From Desulfosporosinus cupriresistens (GTDB lineage: Bacteria > Bacillota > Desulfitobacteriia > Desulfitobacteriales > Desulfitobacteriaceae), in contig NZ_MASS01000007.1 in NCBI RefSeq assembly GCF_001707885.1, positions 1-64,000 of the forward strand: a stretch of 64,000 nucleotides of DNA, written 5' to 3'. Below, piece after piece: positions 15,806 to 23,127 of this stretch (position 1 is the first letter of the stretch; each line of letters opens with the position of its first letter). The notes below the pieces were generated by a model. It saw nothing but the letters and a program-made list of their open reading frames with translations. It ran no database searches and was not told where the DNA came from. The position numbers and the translations under genes were made by a program.

Positions 15806-16990
15806 ATGATATCTATAAAAATGCAAGAGCAGGTAAAAAGCAGTTCTGTTATTCGAGCCATGTTTGAGGAAGGAAAAAGGCTGGCCGAAATTCACGGAGC
15901 GGAAAATGTATTTGATTTTAGCATCGGGAACCCCAATGTTGAACCGCCGGAGGAAATAAATAAGGCAATCTTAGAGATTTTAAACACCGAACATCCTATG
16001 AGTATTCATGGGTATATGAATAATTCGGGTTATGAAGAAGTAAGAGCTACAATCGCCAAGTCCATCAATGATAAATTCGGTACTGCTTTTACCCAAAAAA
16101 ACATTCTTATGACCGTTGGCGCAGCAGGTGGTTTAAATGTTATTTTCAAAACGTTACTTAACCCTCTCGATGAGGTCATTACTTTCGCACCGTTTTTTGG
16201 AGAGTACAGAAACTATGTGAAAAACTATGAGGGTGAGTTGGTAATAGTCTCCCCTAATACAGTTGATTTCCAGCCTAATCTAGAGGAATTCAAGGCGAAG
16301 ATCACTCCAAAAACAAAAGCAGTGATCATCAATTCTCCTAATAACCCTACAGGGGTTGTCTATTCGGAAGAAACCATCATCAAGCTTTCTGAAATAATGA
16401 GAGAGAAGCAAAAGGAATTCGGAACAGATATTTATCTCGTTTCGGACGAACCCTATAGAGAGCTTGCTTATGATAATGTTGAAGTCCCATATCTAACAAA
16501 ATATTATGCGAATACGGTAATCGGGTATTCTTTCAGCAAATCTTTGTCGTTACCCGGTGAAAGAATTGGCTATTTAGTGATTTCAGATCAGGCTGCAGAT
16601 TATGAAAATATTATTTCAGCAGCAAATATTGCCAATCGCATTTTAGGTTATGTCAATGCGCCGTCGTTATTCCAGCGCGTCGTTGCCAAGTGCTTAAATG
16701 CCAAGGTAGATATTGATACCTATAATAAGAATCGAGAACTTCTTTATAATGGACTCTCATCCTGTGGCTACGAATGTATTAAACCCGAAGGCGCTTTTTA
16801 TTTGTTTGTGAAAACTCCGATTGAGAATGATGTTGAATTCTGCAACCTGGCCAAGAAGAAAAATATTCTCATTGTCACGGGCACAGCCTTTGGTTGCCCT
16901 GGTTACGTTCGAATTGCTTATTGTGTTGCTTATAAAACGATTGAGAAGGCATTGCCGGGCTTTAAGGCTTTAATTGATGAAGTTAAATAG
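15806..16990 (+). CDS. Class I/II pyridoxal-phosphate aminotransferase (AspB-like)
   Basis: 394 residues, fold type I aminotransferase. Seen are the substrate-binding FSIGNPNVEPPEEI segment, the NSPNNPTGVVYSEE motif (AspB-type NNPTG), the SDEPYRELAY loop and the PLP lysine in SFSKSLSLPGERIGY. The likely reaction is transfer of an amino group to an oxoacid such as oxaloacetate; exact specificity cannot be read. ATG 15806 is preferred, with GAAAGG at 15791-15796; the TTG at 15797 abuts that site. Single-gene unit with its own promoter and terminator. Confidence 0.88.
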   Translation: MISIKMQEQVKSSSVIRAMFEEGKRLAEIHGAENVFDFSIGNPNVEPPEEINKAILEILNTEHPMSIHGYMNNSGYEEVRATIAKSINDKFGTAFTQKNILMTVGAAGGLNVIFKTLLNPLDEVITFAPFFGEYRNYVKNYEGELVIVSPNTVDFQPNLEEFKAKITPKTKAVIINSPNNPTGVVYSEETIIKLSEIMREKQKEFGTDIYLVSDEPYRELAYDNVEVPYLTKYYANTVIGYSFSKSLSLPGERIGYLVISDQAADYENIISAANIANRILGYVNAPSLFQRVVAKCLNAKVDIDTYNKNRELLYNGLSSCGYECIKPEGAFYLFVKTPIENDVEFCNLAKKKNILIVTGTAFGCPGYVRIAYCVAYKTIEKALPGFKALIDEVK

Positions 16991-17034
16991 ATAAGATGTT
17001 AATGGATGAAAAGTTGAAATACAGTTAAATGTAC

Positions 17035-17073
17035 AAAGAACCTTTTCCTGAAATATTAGGAAAAGGTTCTTTG
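17035..17073 (+). terminator. Terminator after the aminotransferase
   Basis: AAAGAACCTTTTCCT pairs with AGGAAAAGGTTCTTT around an 8-base loop, followed by GTTGTTTT. Confidence 0.9.
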
Positions 17074-17440
17074 TTGTTTTGGCAGCAGTATTGTTATCTA
17101 AACTACTAACAATTATATGATAAATTATAACACTAAATTCCGGATTATCTCAGCACCTTTCTTAGGACTTCGACATTGTACGAGCATTATACTTTTATCA
17201 GAATACAATATACAGCAATGGGTTCACGTTATATCAAAGGATGATTTGGCGTGTAAATTGTATAAAGCTCAAATAAACGAAGAAAGAAGGATTTCCAATA
17301 TCTTATGAATCCTTGTAATAATGATACCTAAATATTCTTGTGATATTTCTAGCAAATAAAGAATAGAAAATGGTAAGGAGGTGGTGTGAAAATTGCCTAA
17401 GTTTAACGTGTCTGAAAATTAATTGCAGGAAGGTGAAAAC
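17074..17440 (+). other. Leader region before the YeiH-type permease; possible 9-codon leader peptide
   Basis: No convincing gene here. Near the end, AAGGAGG at 17375-17381 is followed by TTG 17393 opening a 9-codon frame (MPKFNVSEN) that stops 19 bases before the permease gene. It may be a leader peptide or just a fortuitous site; a 63-codon frame at 17117 has no ribosome site and no recognisable similarity. Confidence 0.35.
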
Positions 17441-18922
17441 ATGATCTCAGAAGGTGATGAGCTTTTTCGGAAAAAGTCAATACTCAAAAGTGAAGACTGG
17501 TGGGCGGTCTGGCTTGGGTTATTCGTCTTTTTACTAAGCCTGGGTCCCGTTATTGGGATAGACCTGCTTGGTTGGGTGGTCAAATTCAATGTTTGGATCG
17601 ATTCATCCAAAGCTCTGGCTCCAGTGTCCAAAAGCTTTCAAAGTATGTCGGGCATTAATGCAGCCTTGTTAACGTATCTATTCTTGCTAGTGATTACGAC
17701 TATCGGCGCGGTAGCTATGGGAGCAAAGCCATTCAAATACCTCGTCGGCTTTAGTATCATTTACTGGATTACCTTTGGCTGCCTAGTCTTGGGTAATAAT
17801 GCTTTCATTGCTGCTACCCCCGATAAACAAGCTAGCCTTAAAATACCCTGGTCGTTGAGCCTGGGAGAGATGGGCTTTGTTTTTGCTATGATCATCGGTC
17901 TAATCATAGGAAACTTTTTTCTTGGTTTTGCGAAATTCTTGGAAGAGGCTGCTAAGCCGGAATGGTTTATTAAAACCGGTATTGTAATATTAGGTGCTGC
18001 CATCGGTATTAAGACAGTTGGTGCTCTGGGTTTGGCAAGCACAGTGATTATCCGGGGACTTTGCGCTGTGGTTGAGGCGTACTTAATTTATTGGCCGATA
18101 GTCTACTTTATTGCACGCAGATACTTTAAATTTACACCGGAATGGGCTGCCCCTTTGGCTTCAGGTATCTCTATCTGTGGAGTTGCGGCAGCGATAGCTA
18201 CTGGCGGAGCAATTCGTGCCCGTCAAATGATTCCCGTTGTTTTGTCTGCAGTCATTATTGTCTTTGTAGCTGTTGAATTGCTCTTTTTGCCTTGGCTCGC
18301 TCAGTGCTGGCTATTTCGCGAACCAATGGTGGCTGGAGCTTGGATGGGCTTAGCCGTGAAGAGCGACGGCGGGGCTGTTGCTAGTGGGGCGATCACTGAT
18401 TCGTTGATCCGAGCTAAGGCCTTAAAAGAACTAGGTATCAATTGGCAAGAAGGCTGGATTCTGATGGCAGCCACTACTACTAAAGTCTTTATCGATGTAT
18501 TTATTGGTATATGGGCATTCATTTTGGCGGTCATCTGGTCTGTTTTTAGAATTGATAAATCAAAGACCTCAAAAGCAGGAAGTAAGGTTTCAGCGGGTGA
18601 GATATGGGAACGTTTTCCTAAATTTGTCATAGGCTTTGCTTTAACTTTTCTGATTCTGCTGATAATGGGCTTAAATAATCCTAGTATTGTAAAAACCGCG
18701 ACCGTAGGATCTGACCAGGCAAACGCTTTGCGGACATTCTTCTTTGCGTTATGTTTCTTCTCGATTGGTTTAGTTACTAATGTTCGCAAGCTATGGGCAG
18801 CTGGCATGAGTCGTATTGTGGGAGTATATGTTGTCTGTCTATTTGGTTTTATTCTCTGGATTGGTCTCTTTGTTTCCTGGCTTTTCTACCATGGCATTAC
18901 ACCACCGATAGTTGGCGGTTAG
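17441..18922 (+). CDS. YeiH/UPF0324-family permease (putative sulfate exporter)
   Basis: 493 residues, polytopic membrane protein with about 11-12 hydrophobic segments. UPF0324 hallmarks are visible: GFVFAMIIGLIIGNFF, the KTGIVILGAAIG segment, the SGISICGVAAAIATGGAIR motif and MGLAVKSDGGAVASGA. The family includes E. coli YeiH and is annotated as putative sulfate exporters; transport substrate is not established. It is longer than YeiH (about 350) because of N-terminal helices and a central cytoplasmic loop (about residue 370-390). ATG 17441 is preceded by AGGAAGG. It is cotranscribed with a 59-residue membrane protein. A role in sulfur metabolism is an inference. Confidence 0.78.
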   Translation: MISEGDELFRKKSILKSEDWWAVWLGLFVFLLSLGPVIGIDLLGWVVKFNVWIDSSKALAPVSKSFQSMSGINAALLTYLFLLVITTIGAVAMGAKPFKYLVGFSIIYWITFGCLVLGNNAFIAATPDKQASLKIPWSLSLGEMGFVFAMIIGLIIGNFFLGFAKFLEEAAKPEWFIKTGIVILGAAIGIKTVGALGLASTVIIRGLCAVVEAYLIYWPIVYFIARRYFKFTPEWAAPLASGISICGVAAAIATGGAIRARQMIPVVLSAVIIVFVAVELLFLPWLAQCWLFREPMVAGAWMGLAVKSDGGAVASGAITDSLIRAKALKELGINWQEGWILMAATTTKVFIDVFIGIWAFILAVIWSVFRIDKSKTSKAGSKVSAGEIWERFPKFVIGFALTFLILLIMGLNNPSIVKTATVGSDQANALRTFFFALCFFSIGLVTNVRKLWAAGMSRIVGVYVVCLFGFILWIGLFVSWLFYHGITPPIVGG

Positions 18923-18957
18923 CTCAGTAGGAAAAACTTGGTAAGGAGGTTTTGAAT

Positions 18958-19137
18958 ATGGCAAAAGAGCAACTCGGTAAAGCTGGACAGTTTGTAGTAA
19001 ATGCCCAGCCTGAGCTCGAAGAAGCTGATGAATGGTATGACTTGCTACCTATTGAGAAAAAGCTTATCTCCTTCAGTTTAGGGTTAGGTTTGATATTACT
19101 AGCGATCTTTATCGTATCCTTTGGGGTATTTAAGTAA
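18958..19137 (+). CDS. Small single-span membrane protein, partner of the YeiH-type permease
   Basis: 59 residues: a charged N-terminal half (AQPELEEADEWYDLLP, with five acidic residues) and one transmembrane helix (about 37-57) ending FGVFK. It has a strong ribosome site (AAGGAGG, 8 bases before the ATG) and lies 35 bases after the permease gene, before the operon terminator. I do not recognise a named family; it may be a small accessory subunit. Confidence 0.7.
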   Translation: MAKEQLGKAGQFVVNAQPELEEADEWYDLLPIEKKLISFSLGLGLILLAIFIVSFGVFK

Positions 19138-19188
19138 AAGAGAGTATAAGTAATTGTAATAAAATTTGAATGAGGCTTAAACCTTAAA

Positions 19189-19226
19189 CAAACCCACTGG
19201 ATATAAGGTATAATCCAGTGGGTTTG
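19189..19226 (+). terminator. Terminator of the permease operon
   Basis: AAACCCACTGGAT pairs with ATCCAGTGGGTTT. The T-run is short, but the stem is perfect. Confidence 0.8.
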
Positions 19227-19248
19227 TATTCGTTCCTTGGGTGGGCAG

Positions 19249-19389
19249 TCACTCGTGTTCAGAGCTATTCGAGATTGTTTCCGTGGGTTGTTTCGCTTTA
19301 ATAATCAAGTAAATACCACCCATTATTAGGCTGCAAAATAAAAACATAACATCTCGTTGAACTGCTTTCAACGGGATGTTATATCCCAG
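19249..19389 (-). pseudogene. Possible remnant of a membrane protein gene
   Basis: On the minus strand an open stretch of 46 codons ends in TGA (19249-19251). It reads like the C-terminus of a membrane protein: a hydrophobic helix VMFLFCSLIMGGIYLIIK followed by a polar tail. There is no start with a ribosome site. The DNA also forms an inverted repeat (19346-19382), so coding may be coincidence. The rest of 19227-19563 is non-coding and contains TATAAT at 19522-19527, a possible promoter for the potassium transporter. Confidence 0.25.
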
Positions 19390-19563
19390 TCATCATGATG
19401 ACAAAAATCAAAAGGTCGGATGATTTAGGTCGTAGATAAACTCAAACCGAACAAAATAGGATGTGTCCCAGCGATAGTCATTTTCTATGCTGGATGTCGC
19501 GTAGGGGTAGTGTTTGTATGATATAATATTTTTTGCTCGAATAAAGTCGTGGAGGAAAAGGGC

Positions 19564-20901
19564 TTGAATGCATTAGGAAAACTAATGACCCCATCGCGAG
19601 TTTTGGTTTTAGGTTTTGCTATGGTCATCCTATTTGGAGCGCTGCTACTCACCTTACCCCTGGCAACACACGATGGGCGTGGTTTATCTTTCTTGAATGC
19701 GCTTTTTACGGCAACCTCAGCAGTTTGTGTTACGGGCTTAGTAGTCGTCGATACAGCGACAACCTTCACGGGTTTTGGTCAAGTAGTCATTATGTTGATG
19801 ATCCAAGTGGGTGGGCTTGGTTTTATGACCTTTGCCACGATGTTTGCCTTCATTCTGAGAAAAAGGATTACATTTAAGGAACGTTTATTGCTGCAAGAGG
19901 CTTTGAATCACGTTTCAGTCGAAGGTATTGTGCGACTATTTAGGTCAGTCATCCAGATTTCCTTTGCAATTGAAGCAATTGGTGCCTTGATCCTAACGAT
20001 GCGCTGGTCCTTCGATTTCGGTTTTAGCAAAGCTCTTTATTATGGTATCTTCCACTCGGTTTCAGCGTTTAATAATGCAGGTTTTGATCTTTTTGGGAAT
20101 TTTTCTAGTCTTACAGGTTACGTTGGCGATCCTATCGTAAATATAACAATCATGCTTTTGATTATCTGTGGAGGCTTGGGTTTTATCGTTTTAGCAGATC
20201 TGCTGGGCAATAAGGGAAGAACGATTAAATTACATACAAAAATCGTTGTGCAGGTGTCCGCAATTCTTATTTTAGTGGGAGCAGTAATAATTTTTGTTAT
20301 TGAATTTGCAAATCCCAAGACCTTGGGGCCTCTTCCGCTAGGGACAAAGATCTTAGCCGCCTTTTTTCAATCGGTCTCGCCACGGACAGCTGGTTTTAAC
20401 ACCCTTAACATTGCAGGCATGCATGAAACATCACTACTCTCGATGATTGGACTTATGTTTGTTGGAGCTTCTCCCGGTTCAGCTGGAGGGGGAATTAAGA
20501 CAACGACTTTCATAGCGATTATATTATCTGTATTGAGTACTTATCGTAGTCAACCGCATGTTGTTTTAAAGGGAAGGACCTTACCTAAGGATGTTATTCA
20601 GAAAGCGTGGGCTATCACGACTTCGGCAGCCTTCTTAATCTTTATAGTAATCTCGATCCTTTCACTAACTGAAAGGGTCGATTTACTGACCGTTCTTTTC
20701 GAAGTGACTTCTGCCTTTGGGACAGTGGGTCTTTCGATGGGAATGACGCCTGTTCTTTCTGAAATCGGAAAAATGGCCATTATTTTAACCATGTTTATTG
20801 GGCGCGTCGGGCCGCTGACTTTGGCGTTTGTGCTTTCTCAGAAAAGACATAATGGAGCAGACCATATTAAATATCCGGATGAACGAATCATGATTGGTTA
20901 A
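19564..20901 (+). CDS. KtrB/TrkH-family potassium uptake membrane subunit
   Basis: 445 residues, membrane channel-like subunit of a Ktr/Trk potassium (K+/Na+) transporter. The repeated membrane-pore-membrane units with their filter glycines are visible: FTATSAVCVTGLVV, FHSVSAFNNAGFDLF, FQSVSPRTAGFNT and FEVTSAFGTVGLS. I select TTG at 19564, 8 bases after GGAGG (19551-19555); the GTG at 19549 overlaps that site. It is followed directly by the regulatory NAD-binding subunit gene. Confidence 0.92.
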   Translation: MNALGKLMTPSRVLVLGFAMVILFGALLLTLPLATHDGRGLSFLNALFTATSAVCVTGLVVVDTATTFTGFGQVVIMLMIQVGGLGFMTFATMFAFILRKRITFKERLLLQEALNHVSVEGIVRLFRSVIQISFAIEAIGALILTMRWSFDFGFSKALYYGIFHSVSAFNNAGFDLFGNFSSLTGYVGDPIVNITIMLLIICGGLGFIVLADLLGNKGRTIKLHTKIVVQVSAILILVGAVIIFVIEFANPKTLGPLPLGTKILAAFFQSVSPRTAGFNTLNIAGMHETSLLSMIGLMFVGASPGSAGGGIKTTTFIAIILSVLSTYRSQPHVVLKGRTLPKDVIQKAWAITTSAAFLIFIVISILSLTERVDLLTVLFEVTSAFGTVGLSMGMTPVLSEIGKMAIILTMFIGRVGPLTLAFVLSQKRHNGADHIKYPDERIMIG

Positions 20902-20914
20902 GGGGGACAAATCC

Positions 20915-21565
20915 GTGCGCAAACAATTTGTGGTGATTGGATTAGGTCGATTCGGGACAAGTGTAGCCAAAACCCTCAATGTATTAGGACATGATGTCCT
21001 AGCAATGGATAAGAACGAACACGCCGTTCAGGTCATAATGCATGATGTGACCCAAGCAGTACAGGCTGATGCACGCGACGAAGAGACACTCCGGGCCCTA
21101 GGTGTACGAAATTTTGATGTGGGAATTGTAGCAATCGGAGATGATCTCGAGGCGAATATCCTGATTACACTTATGCTCAAAGAAATGGGAATCCCCTATG
21201 TTGTGACTAAGGCCCAATCCAGCCTACACGGTAAAGTATTGGAGAAAATCGGCGCGGACAAAATTATTTATCCGGAACAAGATATGGGCATTCGTCTAGC
21301 CAATAACTTAATTCGAACGAATGTTATGGATTTCATCGAGTTGTCCTTAGACTACAGTATTTTTGAGATCATTGCTTCTGCACGCTTTGTCAATAGAACA
21401 CTTGGCGAGTTAGATTTAAGAGCAGTCTATAAAATCAATGTGGTGGCGATCAAAAAAGGAGCAGATCAGATTATTATTGCTCCTGGCGCAGATGCTGTAG
21501 TTGAAGATAAAGACATTTTGGTTGTTGTTTGTAATAAAAAAGCGCTTTCCAAATTGCCTGACTAG
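20915..21565 (+). CDS. KtrA/TrkA-family regulatory subunit (RCK_N plus RCK_C)
   Basis: 216 residues. RCK_N Rossmann domain with IGLGRFGTSVAKTL, the acidic end of the second strand AMDKNE and ADARDEETLRALG; RCK_C domain from about 135 onward. It forms the cytosolic gating ring for the membrane subunit encoded 13 bases upstream. GTG 20915 follows AGGGGG at 20901-20906; upstream in-frame codons overlap the end of the previous gene and lack a ribosome site. Confidence 0.92.
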   Translation: MRKQFVVIGLGRFGTSVAKTLNVLGHDVLAMDKNEHAVQVIMHDVTQAVQADARDEETLRALGVRNFDVGIVAIGDDLEANILITLMLKEMGIPYVVTKAQSSLHGKVLEKIGADKIIYPEQDMGIRLANNLIRTNVMDFIELSLDYSIFEIIASARFVNRTLGELDLRAVYKINVVAIKKGADQIIIAPGADAVVEDKDILVVVCNKKALSKLPD

Positions 21566-21585
21566 TGCTGAAAAAACTATTCTAA

Positions 21586-21613
21586 TCAATAGTCCGTTAA
21601 CGCGGGCTATTTT
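21586..21613 (+). terminator. Terminator of the Ktr operon
   Basis: AATAGTCCG pairs with CGGGCTATT across a 6-base loop, followed by TTTTT. Confidence 0.65.
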
Positions 21614-21672
21614 TGGTTTAGCTTAGGTATATCACGAGAGCTAGCACAGCCAGCTAGACGAATGCATTTCGA

Positions 21673-21701
21673 TTGACCATGTGGTCAATGGAGTGTATAA
21701 T
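21673..21701 (+). promoter_or_regulatory. Promoter and operator of the TetR-efflux operon
   Basis: -35 TTGACC (21673-21678), 17-base spacer, -10 TATAAT (21696-21701). The perfect 16-bp palindrome TTGACCATGTGGTCAA (21673-21688) covers the -35 box, and another half-site TTTGGTCA follows the -10. This is the expected layout of an autoregulatory TetR operator. Confidence 0.75.
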
Positions 21702-21765
21702 TTGGTCAGAGAATCTCGCAAGATAATCTGTAACGGTAGCGAGTTTGATTAAGGAGAGATAAAAT

Positions 21766-22410
21766 GTGTACTCTAATTTTGAAAATCTGAGTGAAGAAAA
21801 GCAGAAAAACATTTTGGATGCCTGTATCCTTGAGTTTGCCGAGAAAGGATATGAGCAGGCTTCAACTAACACGATTGTAAAGGAGGCAGGTATCTCCAAG
21901 GGGATTTTGTTTCATTATTTTAAGAACAAGCGAGGGTTATATCTTTATGTTGTGGATTATTGCTTCCGAACTCTTGTCGAAGCGTACAATCAATACCCTC
22001 TGCAAGAAACTAAGGATATCTTCCAAAGATTGAGCGAAGTGAGTGTGATCAAGCTCAAATTAACTCATGAAAACCCGGAAATGAGCAAGATAATTGTAGA
22101 AGCTCTGGTGAATTCTCAAGCAGATATTGGATCTGAAATAGAGAATAAGTATCGTAAGCTTTCAAATGAATATATGTCTGCGTTTTTTCAGGAGATTGAT
22201 TATTCCAAGTTTCGCAGGGGGGTTAATCCTTCAAAGGCGATTGAAATTATGATGCTCTTTCTAAAAGCCCTGGGAGATAAATATGTGATGAATTATCAGG
22301 GGAAGGAGCAAGAGCTATTACAGAACTATGATCAGTTGATGGAAGAGTATAACGAGTATATGGAGATCTTAAAGTATGGAATGTATTCGTCTTTGAGAGA
22401 TGAAACATAG
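21766..22410 (+). CDS. TetR-family transcriptional regulator
   Basis: 214 residues. The N-terminal helix-turn-helix reads ILDACILEFAEKGYEQAST then IVKEAGISKGILFHYFKNK, standard for TetR; the C-terminal part is a divergent ligand-binding domain. GTG 21766 starts it, 8 bases after GGAGAG; the ATG two bases upstream is out of frame and soon stops. It heads an operon with an ABC ATPase, a FtsX-type permease and an HlyD-type adaptor, so it probably represses that efflux pump and itself through the palindrome at 21673. Confidence 0.9.
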   Translation: MYSNFENLSEEKQKNILDACILEFAEKGYEQASTNTIVKEAGISKGILFHYFKNKRGLYLYVVDYCFRTLVEAYNQYPLQETKDIFQRLSEVSVIKLKLTHENPEMSKIIVEALVNSQADIGSEIENKYRKLSNEYMSAFFQEIDYSKFRRGVNPSKAIEIMMLFLKALGDKYVMNYQGKEQELLQNYDQLMEEYNEYMEILKYGMYSSLRDET

Positions 22411-22422
22411 GAGGGATTTGGG

Positions 22423-23127
22423 ATGGGTGTTCTCTTAGAGGGAAAAGATCTCCGCAAGTCTTATCGCACCGGTGAAGTCGAAGTAGAAGTCCTAAAAGGG
22501 ATTGACTTTCAGATCTTTCAAGGAGAATTCATTGTTGTCTTGGGTCAAAGTGGCTCGGGTAAAACAACCTTACTAAATATTATTGGAGGAATGACCAGGG
22601 CTTCAACCGGCGAGCTTTATTACAAAGGACAACCTCTTCATACCATTGACGAGCAGCAGCTTACCCTTTATCGCCGGAACGAGGTAGGCTTTGTCTTTCA
22701 AAACTACAATTTAATGCCTAATCTCACAAGCTACGAAAATGTCAAGTTGGCAGTGGAGATAGCGCAAAATCCACTCTCGGTATCTGACGTCCTCCGTGAA
22801 GTTGGTCTGGAAGCCTGGTCAGATCACTTTCCATCCCAACTCTCAGGAGGACAGCAACAACGGGTTGCTATCGCTCGGGCAATTGTTAAAAACCCCGAAC
22901 TTCTCCTCTGTGATGAGCCGACGGGTGCCTTGGATATTCAAACGGGCATTCAGGTTCTAATTTCGTTACAGAAATTAAACCGTGAATCCCACAAAACAGT
23001 GATGATAATTACTCATAATGCTGAAATCGCTAAAATGGCAGACAGAGTCTTCTATTTAAAAGACGGCTTACTTGATTACGTGAAAGTCAATGAGCGACCA
23101 CTTTCGCCGGAGGAAATATCATGGTAA
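22423..23127 (+). CDS. ABC transporter ATP-binding protein (MacB/LolD type)
   Basis: 234 residues. Walker [11 protein letters not shown]-loop [10 protein letters not shown], signature [15 protein letters not shown], Walker [13 protein letters not shown] and H-loop IITHN are all intact. It powers the FtsX-type permease encoded next, whose ATG overlaps its stop by 7 bases. Confidence 0.95.
   Translation: MGVLLEGKDLRKSYRTGEVEVEVLKGIDFQIFQGEFIVVLGQSGSGKTTLLNIIGGMTRASTGELYYKGQPLHTIDEQQLTLYRRNEVGFVFQNYNLMPNLTSYENVKLAVEIAQNPLSVSDVLREVGLEAWSDHFPSQLSGGQQQRVAIARAIVKNPELLLCDEPTGALDIQTGIQVLISLQKLNRESHKTVMIITHNAEIAKMADRVFYLKDGLLDYVKVNERPLSPEEISW

Noticed and set aside
17117..17308. 63-codon frame before the YeiH-type permease
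   Set aside because: No ribosome site and no protein-like domain pattern; kept only as non-coding leader.
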